Assembly (NCBI GenBank): GCA_014155875.1 | Contig: JACEFZ010006318.1 | Span: 1,112,001 to 1,176,000 of the forward strand | Reading direction: 5' to 3' | Length of the DNA stretch: 64,000 nt | Origin: Cepaea nemoralis | Taxonomy: Eukaryota > Mollusca > Gastropoda > Stylommatophora > Helicidae | Part shown: piece after piece, positions 48,690 to 60,099 of the stretch | Layout: the number at the start of each line of letters is the position of its first letter | Numbering within the stretch: the first letter of the stretch is position 1 | Translations under genes and position numbers: made by a program | The notes under the pieces: generated by a model | The model's input: only the letters and a program-made list of their open reading frames with translations | The model's database searches: none | What the model was told of the DNA's origin: nothing

Positions 48690-49529
48690 ATGAAGCATGT
48701 CTGTTTTAAACTTTCCCAAGATGCTCTGTGAGTCTGCTACAACCACAATATGTGTGATGTTTATGCTGCATTTTATTATGTTTATATATTACACCCTGAT
48801 ATCACGCTGTCCTACTTTGTTTATGAATCACATCTACATTGTGCACTACACTCTTACTTGTTTGTGCTTTGTCCTCATCATTCTGTTTGCTTCTTCTACA
48901 ATCACATACAGTGCCTGCAGATTTGTGTTTTATTTTGTTTTAATGCTACAACATAATGTATATGTCAAGAGTTTTTAATTCACCAGGATGTTACTTTGAC
49001 GTAACTGACATTGACATGTTAAATTAATGTTATGCACATCCTTTAAAATGTTTCATATCTGTACCAACATTAACATTATGTGCATCCTTTCAAAAATGTT
49101 AAGAATATGTATAAACATTATCTGAATCTTGTGTATATCAGTATCCATGATATGTTTGACAATTTGTGTATATCAGTATCCATGATATGTTTGACAATTT
49201 GTACATGCATATTATTGCTAACTGGATTTGTTTCTCGACACCATTTGCGCTGTTTAAGATATCAGTCTGTAATTAATTTAAGGTAAAAAACTTTCATGAA
49301 ATATGTTTATTATATTAACATTTCCATTGACCACGTTTGAATATGGAAAAGCATTGTTGTCAGTGTACAAATAACACATATTTATTTCTGTGATACAGTA
49401 TAATCTTTGACTAAACTCTACCCTGGGCGGGCACTTGTTGCTATAACTTTTGATGCTGGAACAAGTTGTATTCAAGGTGGATGTGGTCATTTCCCTGGGG
49501 GATCATGTGTATAGTGTGGAGGGGCAGAT
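48690..49529. other. No gene seen; 35-bp duplication at about 49120-49200
   Basis: ttgtgtatatcagtatccat + gatatgtttgacaat occurs twice in tandem. The rest is AT-rich with weak tctgtcctac-type units. Confidence 0.45.
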
Positions 49530-49765
49530 AAATCACTATGGCCTAGAGAGAACGGTGGGGCAGGGAGTGACCATACGATCTGGCCAACATTCAGGATTCA
49601 GAGAAAAGGCCAGAAGGACACATAATCAGAATGCAACGGGTATAATTAATATTGGGACTCCTCACTGGTTGTTGAAGACGAGGATGGAGCACATATTGAA
49701 AGTCCTGAATGCTTTGATGTTTGTTCTTGACTTAACTCATCTCAAAAAATTGTATTTAACTTAAT
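49530..49765 (+). mobile_element. LINE family L3, C-terminal fragment
   Basis: It reads gggcagggagtgaccatacg, later attgggactcctcactggtt and gttgaagacgaggatggagc. The same order occurs at 60110-60420 and, in the longest copy, at 63560-63660. In the last of these it encodes TEHVWECPEY, a typical post-RNase H Cys segment. Confidence 0.7.
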
Positions 49766-49914
49766 ACATATTTGAGCTGGAAGACGTTATAATAATTACA
49801 CTATCACATATGGAGGATTTAAAGTTCCAATTTGAATAGTGTGGGTTAATATAACTATTGTACGGGACAGGAGTAGTTAAGAAAAAGTTTACTGTGTATG
49901 TAGTAAATGTGGTT

Positions 49915-50022
49915 AGTTGCATATCCTTTACAGGACATAACAAATCAGCTCCAGCGTGTTTTGGTGGTTTGCGATTTTCTAGGCAATTTTGCATTCAGTA
50001 GTTTGCCATTAGACTACTGAAT
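49915..50022 (-). mobile_element. SINE family A, 3' part (minus)
   Basis: gttgcatatcctttacagga, ggtttgcgattttctaggca and cagtagtttgccatt are the complement of the family A 3' domain. Confidence 0.7.
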
Positions 50023-50034
50023 ACAACATATGAT

Positions 50035-51375
50035 ACTGGAGATATACCTCATGAATTATGTAATTATGTATTTATTGCAATCCCAAAGAAATCAGGAGCC
50101 TTGGAATGTGATCAACATAGAAAAATTAGTATAATGAACCACATCACGAAGATTTTGCTAAAATTATCATGCAAAAAGTTAAGAAGATAATACAACGCGA
50201 AATAGGAGCAGAACAATGTGGGTTTGTAGAAGGCAAGGGTACAGTAAATGCTATGTACATGCTGAGAACAATAATTGAACGTTCTGTAGAAGTAAAGAAA
50301 ATATACATCTTTGCTTTATTGACTGCACAAAGGCTTTTGATAGAGTAAAACATGTCAGCATGATAGAGATGCTTGCAGATCTACAAATTGATGGGAAAAA
50401 CCTTAGACTTATAAAAAAACATATATTGGAAACAACAAGCTGCCATCAGAATTGATAATGAAGTAGGTCAATATCAGCCTATTAAGATAGGTAGTGAGAC
50501 AGGGATGTGTAATGTCTCCAGATCTGTTTTCCCTGTATAGTGAAAATATTTTCAGAAATAGTAGAAGATATGAAAGGAATCATCATTGGAGGAAGAAACA
50601 TCAATAACATTAGATATGCAGATGATACAGTATTGATTGCAGACAATGAGCAGGATCTGCAACATTTAGTAGATGCGGTTGTTGCACACAGTGAACAACT
50701 AGGGTTAGAATTAAATTGTAAGAAGACATAGATTATGGTCGTCACTAGGAAGAACGAAATACCACAATGTAATATACAGGTAAATGGAATATTCTTAAAC
50801 AAGTGAATCAGTACAATTATCTCGGAACAGTTATAACATCTGATAGGAGATGCCTTGAAGAGATTAGAACAAGAATCGCCATGGCGAAGGTAGCCTTTTG
50901 CAAGATGAAAACATACTGACCAATAAAAGATGTCAATTGCTACGAGAAAAAGAGTGTTGAGGTGCTACATAGAGCCTGTACTTTTGTATGGATGTGAAGC
51001 GTGGACAATGAGCAGTCAAGCTGAAAAACATCTGATGGCTGTGGAAATGTGGTTTCTGAGGAGAATGCAAAGAATACCATGGACAGACAGAAAACCAACG
51101 ACCAAGTCCTACAAGAAACAAATGAAAATCGTAAACTGATTAGAGAAATTAGACGTAGACAGTCACAAATTTTTTGGACATGTTATGAGAAGAAATAAAT
51201 TAGAGAACTTGGTGACAACTGGCAAGATCGAGGGGAAGAGAACAAGGAGAAGAAAGAGAAGTAAATACCTGGATGGCATGGTCGAGAAAAGAACACTGAA
51301 CTAATCCACGACTCTGGTGATTGAGTTAAATGGTGAATCATGACTGCCCACCCTTACCAGCATGGCACATGATGA
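50035..51375 (+). mobile_element. LINE family L2, longest copy, broken
   Basis: RT blocks lie in order: a YIAIPKKSG-like start (about 50075), GAEQCGFVEGKGTVNAMYML (about 50205), a DCTKAFDRV-like palm (about 50325), MRYADDTVLIADNEQDLQHL (about 50610), an NQYNYLGTVITSD block (about 50805), EPVLLYGCEAWTM (about 50970) and FLRRMQRIPWTDRK (about 51055). The C-terminal KLENLVTTGKIEGKRTRRR follows, ending HSTC/ASMAHD. There are many frameshifts. The YADD catalytic motif is intact. No RNase H is present, and no endonuclease remains. Confidence 0.87.
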
Positions 51376-51829
51376 ATGAGTCATTTTGAATGAGTAAATG
51401 TAGTGGCAGTGTAGGGGATATCTCCTACCACAGAAAAAGTATGGAACCTCCTTCCCTTCACTTGCCTACAGGACACTCATGTACAAGGTGGAAAACCTGT
51501 TTAACATGCACAGGGTGATGTAAAAACATTGCTGCAGGTTATCATTTCTGCAGGTGGCGGTTTGACCTTGTGAGCAACCAACAGGTAGTTGTTCGTTATA
51601 TTCTGAGTTTGCGAAGGTAGACAGTGGGTCTCTTTATAAAGGTAGTGGGTGTGGTTTTTAACCAATGTCGTCACTGCCAAGAAGGAAAGGTAGATTGCCT
51701 TATTTAGAAAACCTAGAAAACTATTGCAGTCGAATAAATTATGGAGAATTATTTATGGGGGAAAAGTTGTGCAGAAGGCAAGGTACTGGATGATGATGAG
51801 TAAATAATAAACATTAAGCAAATAAAAAA
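51376..51829. other. No gene seen
   Basis: Unassigned sequence with no coding evidence. Confidence 0.4.
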
Positions 51830-52155
51830 TGGGCTGCAGTTGTGCAGTGGCTAGCGTCTGTTTGTGAGCCATGGTAGCAAGTGGCTAGCATGCTTGCCTG
51901 CCTGTCCAGTGGTAATGAGTTCGATTCACACCCGGGCTGATTGTAAAAATTGTTCTGGGTTCCCAGATCAACTCAGCCTAACATGAGTACCATCAAATGC
52001 CTTGGGAAGTAAAGGCCACCAGTTTGATATTGACCACATGACCTTTTGAGTGCCACTAGATGCTCACTAGATGCCACTCCAGCACCATATGCTCAGATGC
52101 ACTGTAAGATGCAAGTAAAAGGGTACTTTACTTACATTGCTAATACACTCAAGGC
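51830..52155 (+). mobile_element. SINE family B (plus copy)
   Basis: A tRNA-like head contains AGTGGCTAGCATGCTTGCC (A-box) and GAGTTCGATTCACACCC (B-box) at about 51881-51935. A partial extra head lies just upstream (cagtggctagcgtctg). The body (tgggttcccagatcaactca, ccttgggaagtaaaggccac) matches the complement of 5370-5602. Confidence 0.75.
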
Positions 52156-53035
52156 GTGTAAAGAAGGTTTCTTGCTTTATTTGATTTGACTTAGTAAATA
52201 ATAAATATATGATGGATTGCTTGGTATGAAATGGGTTAATGATAAAACTGACCTCATATAGTTCAAGAAGCACATATAATTCACACATATTTTTGTGAAC
52301 CAGTCTGTACAGTTGTACAGAACAGATGTACAGTTTGTGTAGGTATCCAGGATTTTAATTTGTTTGTCACCAGTGAATTAACATTCTCCAGCTTTTCGTT
52401 GAAGTATGTAATTTTACATGCAAACACAAACATTGTGAATGTTGTTCAGAATGCCTTATATCTCACATGCTGTGGTGTAGAATGTGTATTATCTTTTTTT
52501 TAAAAATTTTGGTCTTAATTTGAATTTCGTGAAAAATGAACACACCAAAGTTGGGAGATTTTACTGAGTTATCACCCTTGATATTACCCACTTCCTCTGA
52601 TGTATATTATAAATGAAATTGAGCAATGTTTAAAGAAAATATCAATGCGTTATATTTTGATGATATCTTAAAATAAAGAAACAATTATGTATTAAACTGC
52701 TGCTGTCGGAACATGTCAGTTATGTTTATAACCATGTTACATAATCATACATTTCACTTTGTTTTATTACATATTTGTTGTACAACAGATGTTGCAGTAA
52801 TTGTTTTACAGTCACAAATGATTTAAGACAGTATTCATTGTGCTAGAATCTGTACAGTTCTGAATTTATACAACTGTGTTTGTATGTAAGTAAGAACAGG
52901 GACATGTAGTTTGACTGATACATAACAAATCTTAACCTGCCAGGTAAAAGGACATTACTTGTGATAAGGCAAGTGCCTTAATTGTTCTTTCTGTTGTAAT
53001 GTTCACATTGACGGTAAGAAAGTGATGATACTTTA
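52156..53035. other. No gene seen
   Basis: AT-rich and unique-looking. Confidence 0.4.
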
Positions 53036-53218
53036 ATATTGTCAGCTGATAAATTAATATTGTTAACTGATAAATTAATATTGTCAGCTCATAAATTAAT
53101 AGTGTTAGCTAATAAATTAATATTATTAGCTGGTAAATTAACATCATTAGCTGGTAAATTAACATCATTAGCTGGTAAATTAACATCATTAGCTGGTAAA
53201 TTAACATCATTGGCACAA
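53036..53218. repeat. 21-bp tandem repeat, 8-9 copies
   Basis: The unit is attagctggtaaattaacatc. The last four copies are identical and the first four are diverged, showing one-sided homogenisation. Confidence 0.92.
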
Positions 53219-53539
53219 AGTAAAGGTATCCATAAAAAAAGGGTGGTTTGGTACTGTAGTCCAGAAGCAGATAATCATGAAAGGAGCTGTGACAAATATC
53301 ACGGGTTACTAATTTACTGAAATGACATCATGGCTCTTAGAACACACCCATACATGTGTAGTCTCCCTAAGCAAAATCTAATTATATAGATGCAAGCTAT
53401 TTGTGTTTGCTGACTAGAAAGACACATATCTAACACGTCCATGTAATTGACACATAGTATTAGCTCCAGTTTGCATGTTTTGACCATTAAAACAAGTCCT
53501 GACCATTAAAACAAGTCCTGAAGCAGGAATCTGCTATGA

Positions 53540-53927
53540 GTCTTAGTTTAGTCAACATCACGGCACACGGGTGTAACCCATAAGTGCTCCGTTCTACTCC
53601 TAACTCAAGCCTGAGTCTGGAGAATCTCAGCTCAGTGCATGAACTCCGTAGCACCGGCAAGGATCCTGAAATACTTTGGGTAGATTTTTAACTCAAAACC
53701 TTGCCTGATCGGCGCCGTTAGGCTACTCTTTTTTGATTTCCAACTGCCAAGGGATTTTTTTCGTGCGCAACAATGCCATGGGTGTCCGATCTCACTACCC
53801 AGAGACCCAGGGAAATTTTGTTACTAGAAATCCATGTGAAAAAAATCCTGGCCCTCACCGGGGCTTGAACCCCCGGTGACTTCCAACATTCGAAGCGGAC
53901 ACCATACCTCGAGACCACTCAGCCCCC
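53540..53927 (-). mobile_element. SINE family D with well-preserved tRNA-like head (minus)
   Basis: The complement starts gggggctgagtggtctcgag + gtatggtgtccgcttcgaat and then ccgggggttcaagccccggt. This has an acceptor-like start, an A-box (TGAGTGGTCTCGAGG), a long variable arm and a perfect B-box (GGTTCAAGCCC) in a GC stem. The shape recalls a class II (Leu/Ser) tRNA. A body of about 300 bp continues to about 53540 (with gatctcactacccagagacc), so it is a SINE rather than a tRNA gene. Confidence 0.72.
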
Positions 53928-54700
53928 TATGGGTCTGTGATACACTAGGACCATCACATTTTGTAAAGCCTGAGTGAATGGTTGAATAGTTGGCCAGTCT
54001 TGTCCTCCTGCAGTGAATGGCAAACCTAGGCATGAAACCTTCACCTGACTGTGGCTCATGCCATTGTCAGCATAACTTTGTCCCTTTAGCCTGCATATTA
54101 TCTTATATATAGCCATTTTGAGTCTTCAAAAACACTACAGGAGCTGTGGGACTCATACATTATTGAATTTTTCTGCAGATAAAGTGACTTACCACTTAAT
54201 AAATAATCAATGTATTATTCAACATGCCTGTCTCATTTCTCACCAGTATTCCTCCAAAAGGTTTCATATGACTTTGGATTGAGAAATCAGGAGAGGATAT
54301 TTCCATTTATGCAAAGTATAGAAAGCAGTAAAATAATCTCTTGGCAGATATTGCTGTAAGAGCATGAAGTGATTGGACTTCACATTTTCCAACTATAGCA
54401 AAAAGCAAAGATAACAAGAAGTGAAGCTAGATAGCCCACATTTTTTGTTACCTTTGCTTTCTGCAATATTTTGGACAATTACCCAGTTGTGATTTTTATG
54501 AAGCTAGATCAACCCATTTACCATATTAAATGGGAAAAGGAATCCTGTCATCATTGAATATTGAACCCAACACCTCTTTGTCAGCAATGCTCACAAGAAT
54601 ATACAGAAAATGTGTATTGTTTGTCTGTTATTGCATTATCATCTGTCAGTTCTAGAGTGGGTTTGTGGGTGCCTGATTAGACCAATTTGAGCCTGGAAAT
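53928..54700. other. No gene seen; B-box-like string near 54560
   Basis: The complement at 54545-54575 contains gtgttgggttcaatattcaa, possibly an old SINE head. Otherwise unassigned. Confidence 0.35.
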
Positions 54701-54714
54701 ATCTTATAGGGTGC

Positions 54715-55075
54715 GTGCAATGGCAACACAGAAATTCCTGACAGAAAGTGTACAATATGAGTTAATAATGTCTGTTACATTTAGGACAGTTTGAGTACAG
54801 AAATGTCTGTTACAGTAAGGAAATTTTATAATGGGAATATCAGCTACAATAAGGAGAATCTGAGCTAGGAAATGTCTGTTACAATGAGGACAATTTGTTA
54901 TGAGAAAATTTGCCAATTGTGTGGACAATCTCAGCCCAGAAATGTCTGCTATACTGAGGAAATCCAGAAATATCTGTTAAATGTGGACAATTTAAGTGCT
55001 GAAATATCTATTACAATGAGGACAATCTGAACCGAAAAAATTATGTGGCATTGAGGACAGAAAAATGTTGATCTG
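54715..55075. repeat. About 40-bp diverged tandem repeat, 9 copies
   Basis: gaaatgtctgttacaatgag + gacaatttgagt-like units recur, with heavy divergence. Confidence 0.8.
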
Positions 55076-56489
55076 ATGGAGGTAACTCAACTACTTAGAT
55101 CCATCAGTGCTTGGAATTATCAAAAGGCCTGAGCCACCTATGTGCACATACTATGAAACATACAAAAAAAGTAATGCATTATTGTATTTAAATCTGGAGG
55201 ATATAAAAGAAGTAATGAATAAAGCAAATAGTGGCAGAAAATCTAGTTTAATTGCTGTGACCAGTGTTGTTACCTGAATTGGCTGTACAAATATCTAGAA
55301 TGTATACTTAACATTTCTTCTTCTAGTTTCGGGTCACCTTGAAACTTCATAGCTTAAAAAATAATGTATGTGACTTATCTGTAGAAATATAAATGAAAGT
55401 AACATATAATATGATCATGAGGTTGTAGGGCTGTCCTAAAGGAAGCATAAAATCCCAGTGTAAGCTAATCATCATAGTATTTCCAGTGGCTGTGCCAGCC
55501 TCTCCTCCAAGTGTACTATCAGTTTTCTTGTGGGTAGGTTTTTAAATTTGTATTTGTTACAGTCTGGACATCAGCCTCATTGGTCTCCTTGTGCTATTTC
55601 CAATTTCTGAGAGATCTTAATGGGCACATCATGCACAAGAATCCCTGTATTTCTACACCTTATGATCCACCAGCCAGGGATCTGGCCAGTGTTTTATCCT
55701 CAGGTTTTGTATCTATTAAGTTTGCTCTAAATGCTTTTGAAAATTATCATTGATTTCTGGCTGATCACCAGTTCTTTCTACTGAAAACAGCTGCTAAGAA
55801 ATGTGCGTATGTCTTTTTTATTGAGTGTTTTCATGTGTGAGACAAATTAAGCAGCTCAGCTCAAGTAATAAGAGATTTAATCAGTTGTATTGTTTCAGAA
55901 CTGCCCTGTGTCACCAGTAAAACATTACAAGCAATATTTTCATGGTGTTGTTGATGCTAAAAACTCATTTCCTGAAAGCTCATCATTGTAATATGTTGAT
56001 CACATTATGTAATATTTTTTTAATGAAACTATCATGTCTGGATTAATTGTATCTTTATGACAAGATTGATTTGAATACTTTCATTGACTGCAGTAAGATA
56101 GAGAAAGTGTTATACGGGTTTAGGACTGTGCAGTAATCATGATATACCACACTGTTTATATTTGTATATGTAAAAACGTAGCCATTTAATAAAACATCAG
56201 GCCTGAACATAATGTTTGCAGATACTCAAATGCTTGACATCATGATTCATGCATATGTATCTGTATCTTACAAACATAAACCATTGTACAGTCTTTATGA
56301 CCAAGTCACTGTATTTTGTTTAGAAAATAATGTAATCATAGAGTAAGTAGTGATCATAGGTCGTTTATATGATTAAAATGAGTTAAGAAAATTAAAGAGT
56401 TAAGTTGTAGTAATTGTTGATGTTCTTGTTCTCCTTTTCTCTTCTCTTTACCTCCCAGAGATAGAAAGTCAGTGTCTGAGTATATAATA
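55076..56489. other. No gene seen
   Basis: AT-rich, without a supported exon or identifiable repeat. Confidence 0.4.
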
Positions 56490-56672
56490 TACAGAACTTA
56501 GTGGTTAGTGTGCTTGTTTGCCAAGGCAGTAGTCCAGATTTAATCCGAGCAGAGGCAGGATTACCTTTTTTTTAAAAACCAATATGACTCTCAAGTCCAC
56601 CAAGGTGCATAAAAATGGGTACCAGACAATCTTCATAATTTTCTGGAAACTGAGAAAAAAAGGGTGAGAAGG
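56490..56672 (+). mobile_element. SINE family C copy, interrupted by a Tigger insertion
   Basis: It starts gaacttagtggttagtgtgc + ttgtttgccaaggcagtagt (A-box region), with agatttaatccgagc at the B-box. The body (caagtccaccaaggtgcata + aaaatgggtaccagacaatc) resembles 45658-45850. It ends at the TA target of the Tigger element. Confidence 0.55.
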
Positions 56673-56675
56673 ATA

Positions 56676-57473
56676 CAGTCAAGCCTTTTTCGTCGATAAT
56701 CTGTCAAAAAACAATCGGCGAAACCTGAAACCAAAGAAAACCGAGGCAATTATTTCCATATAAATCAATATCAATCCAATTAATTTGTTCTAGGCACTCC
56801 ACAATACATACCAAAAACGCATTTTATAGACAATAAATATAGTTGTTGATACTGTTTTTCGCCCCCAGATGTGTCCGAACTCTCACCTTCGCTGTGCCTA
56901 GTAACACAATGTACGCCAGAGCGCCTCTTGAATTTTTCAAAGCATATTGTGCTGGCCTTTAAATCACCAAGTACACTAGCATTTGTCCCAGTCATTTTCT
57001 TAATGAGATCAGCATATTACAGCCTGATCTTTTCACATATAATTGCCTCCAAAACAATCACCATCTAACTGTTTTTGATTTATCCAAATTAATAATAACT
57101 GTTTGACATCTTCAATTGTTTGCGATCTTTGTTTTGTTAGCACATTCATGTCTTTCGCTACATTAGCCTCTTTTATTGCTTCCTTTTTTGCCACAGTGAA
57201 ACTTATCGTGGATGGCGACTTCCCATACATGCAGCCGATTTCAGCAATCTTAATGCCGCTTTCGTATTTTATTATTAGCAAGTGATGCTCACACAATGAA
57301 AAACAATGCCAAACTGAGCAGAAGAACATGTGGGTCCCTTTGTTTTCACAAAATTAGCAGCTAGGTCATGTGGGCACATTGACGAAAACCGAAGCAATCG
57401 ACGAAAACCGGGACAAATTTTTCGCGGAAATAATTGACGAAAACCGAAGGCAATGAAAATCGAGGTTTGACTG
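56676..57473 (-). mobile_element. Tigger/pogo DNA transposon, internally deleted, with TIRs and TA duplication
   Basis: The left end is TA|cagtcaagcctttttcgtcg, and the right end on the complement is TA|cagtcaaacctcgattttca. These are inverted ends with the TA target duplication (56674-56675 and 57474-57475) typical of Tc1/mariner-pogo elements. The minus strand encodes an N-terminal transposase DNA-binding region: LLIIKYESGIKIAEIGCMYG and KSPSTISFTVAKKEAIKEA (psq-type HTH), then after a frame break LKASTICFEKFKRRSGVHCV (CENP-B-type HTH). The catalytic DDE domain is absent. Sub-terminal copies of gacgaaaaccgaag lie at the right end (57382-57450). Confidence 0.88.
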
Positions 57474-57475
57474 TA

Positions 57476-57700
57476 CTAGTGTGGCCTCTTCTCATATGTC
57501 ATGTCCTAGAGTATGTGAAAGTCGAACACTTAAACACCCTAACGGCATTTCTGCTAAGGCACTACCTTTATATATTTATGGACAGTTAGTGAGTTGCTTT
57601 GCTGATCTGACAGCTTCTGCAGCTTGTCTTGTTCCAGACATCCTCTGGAGTAAACTAGGCAGGCTGAGAGAAGAATAAAGCTGCATGGGCAACACATGGT
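57476..57700. repeat. Dispersed repeat, inverted partner near 60720-60965
   Basis: aggctgagagaagaataaag + ctgcatgggcaacacatggt is the complement of the 60925-60968 segment (gttgcccatgcagcatgatc + cctctctcggcctgcct). The family is unknown. Confidence 0.5.
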
Positions 57701-58230
57701 CTCTAAATTCAACACATGCTTTGTGCTGTGGAGAGGTATAACCCCATTTTACAAACTATGTCTATCAAGATAGCAAGATGCCAGTCAGTTTCTGTCTCTC
57801 TCTCTTTTCTCTCTCTGCATTTGTGTGTGTGGTACTGAGTGAATGAGAGAGTGAGAGGGAGTGTGAGAGAGATGGGGGGGAGTGGAGGCAATTATTAATT
57901 TCTGTTCAAGGATACTCACCTACCGTCTGAGTGCAAAATAAATGTCCTGTCTTGCTAAACACAGTGTTAGACCTGGATGGTTTGTTTTAGGTTGTTCTGT
58001 TATTCTTACCATTTGTATATGCCAGAGATACCCAGAGACTTATGATGAATTTCTACTGGTTGGTATGCACGATGTGTATGGGTGGAAATGTCACATGTTG
58101 AAGATGTAATGCAGATTAATTCATGAGTGTGAACCAACAACCTGTAAGTTCATAAACACTGACATGCATGTTCTTGTGCTGTTCTCTTTTAGAACATGCA
58201 GTAATGATGGGCGTTGATGGAATTATACTT
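57701..58230. other. No gene seen; GA/CT simple sequence at 57795-57885
   Basis: A ctctctctcttttctctctc run and a gagagagtgagagggagtgt run face each other. Confidence 0.5.
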
Positions 58231-58244
58231 GCCTTTACATGTGG

Positions 58245-58481
58245 GCTGGTTCTGTGGCAAAGGGGTTACGAACACAATTTGTAAACCTGCATGCTACATT
58301 AGAAAGACAGTTGTGGGCGATTTGAAAGCAGACCGCCGTGTGTTGGCTTTCACACATTAGTATGTGTGCTGGTTGTTCAGAAAGCAGCGGCAAGCTACTG
58401 AGTGTAAACTTGCCAAGAAATCACAAACAGCCAAAAAATGTTGGGGTTGACTGTGACGTCCTATAAAGGACATGCAACTAG
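58245..58481 (+). mobile_element. SINE family A with 12-bp target duplication
   Basis: It starts gctggttctgtggcaaaggg, has the core agaaagcagcggcaagctac, and ends gtcctataaaggacatgcaa. ctttacatgtgg flanks it at 58233-58244 and 58482-58493. There is no A-tail beyond caacta. Confidence 0.85.
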
Positions 58482-58514
58482 CTTTACATGTGGAGATAAG
58501 AATATGGATGACAT

Positions 58515-58765
58515 CTGTCATTGATTAATGACAGCTACTCTTGATTGGTGACGTGTGCCCTTGATTGATGATATATTCCTTGATTGATGAAACATATCCT
58601 TGATTGATGAAACATATTCTTGATTGATGACACATATCCTTGCTTGATAACCATCTATCCTTGATTGATGTCATTCATGCATGGTTTATTACATCTAAGC
58701 TTGGTTAATCATATTCATTCTTGGTCAATGTCATATATTCTTGAATGATGACATCTGTCCTTCAT
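58515..58765. repeat. About 20-bp tandem repeat (cttgattgatgacatatyc), about 12 copies
   Basis: Variants of the unit recur up to the LINE fragment at 58770. A sister, more degenerate array lies at 59030-59700. Confidence 0.8.
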
Positions 58766-58769
58766 GAAT

Positions 58770-58990
58770 AACTTATGTCGGTCATGTGATGAGAACAGAG
58801 GCATTGGAGAACATCGTGACAACTGGAAAGATCGAGGGGAAGAGAGGCAGAGGCAGACCAAGAGAAATAATGTTGGATGGATTGAGACGATGGCATGGAG
58901 GAATATCAGCAGCAGAGTTGATCCAGAAAACCAAAGACGGAGATCTGTGGAGAGCCATGAATACCTACGCCAGCTGGCAGGGCACTTGAT
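58770..58990 (+). mobile_element. LINE C-terminal fragment (L2-like)
   Basis: The frame reads RTEALENIVTTGKIEGKRGRG + RPREIMLDGLRRWHGG and ends MNTYASWQGT. It has the same layout as the L2 tail but is a distinct subfamily, and it is open throughout. It is followed by a (GAT)n tail (gatgatgatgatgat), as many such LINEs have. Confidence 0.72.
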
Positions 58991-59029
58991 GATGATGATG
59001 ATTTGTGGTTGATGAATTATATTCTTGTT

Positions 59030-59705
59030 TCATGGCCTTTTTCTCTGGTTAATGGCTGTTTCCTAGACGGATGACTAATTTCTTGTCTGATGATCTATTC
59101 CTTAACTAATAATTAATTCCTTAACTAATAATTAATTCCTTGACTTATGTCTTATTTCTTGCCTGATGACTCATTCTTTGCCTGATGACTTATTTGTTGA
59201 CTTATGTCTCATTCCTCGACTGAAGCATCATTCGTTGACAAATGACCTAACTTTCTGATGGATGTCTCATGCCTTGACTGGTAACTTCTTCAGTGACTGG
59301 TGATGTCTTCAGTGACTGGTGATGTCTTCAGTGACTGGTGATTTTTTCAGTGACTGGTGATGTGTTCCTTGTCAGATGACTTATTCCTTGTCTTCTGACT
59401 CACTCCTTGATTGGTGGGTTAATTGATCCCTGACTGATGGACTATTCCCTAACTGATGACATCTTCCCTTACCTGTGGCTCATTCTTGGCTGATGACTGG
59501 TGTCTTGACTGGTAACTGGTGTCTTGACTGGTAACTGGTGTCTTGGCTGGTAACTTGTGTCTTAGCTGGTAACTGGTGTCTTGGCTGGTAACTGGTGTCT
59601 TGACTGATGATTCTTGCCTTAACTCGTAAATTATTTCTTAATTGATGACTCACTTATTGATTAATGTCTGATTTCTTGACTTGTGACTGAAGTCTTAATG
59701 ATTGA
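59030..59705. repeat. Diverged tandem repeats of cttgactggtgactg type
   Basis: Units of about 20 bp (tgactggtaactggtgtctt; gtgactggtgatgtcttca) occur in local homogeneous blocks at 59283-59360 and 59495-59605. Diverged copies lie elsewhere. Confidence 0.8.
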
Positions 59706-60099
59706 CTTCATGTCCTAGCAATAACAAATCTTGAAGTAAAAATTATTGCTGCCGCTGTATTTCATGTCACATCTTTAGTAAGATTTTAACCACCATAGAA
59801 GTGTGCCATTGCCATAAAACGTCATTGAATAATGCAATAAATTATATGTGAAATTTAAACTTTATTGGAGAAATCCCGTTGAGTTTTATTGATCATGTAC
59901 ATCAGTATGTACTTAATCTCTCTAATCTGTTTGTATGGAAGACAGCAACAGTAAGTAATTATTTGCTGATGGAAACTCTTTAAGCATTCGAACTAAAGTC
60001 CTTCTTATGTCTGCCTCTTGTTTGTTGTTCAACTGAGTGTTTGCTTGGTGGGGTATTGGTGCTTGATAAGGCCGATGTCGTCAGGAGGGCCCATTGGTG

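Noticed and set aside
53848..53927. Functional tRNA gene on the minus strand
   Set aside because: The head is followed by a long non-tRNA body as in SINEs, and no Pol III terminator (T run on the minus strand) directly follows the tRNA-like part.
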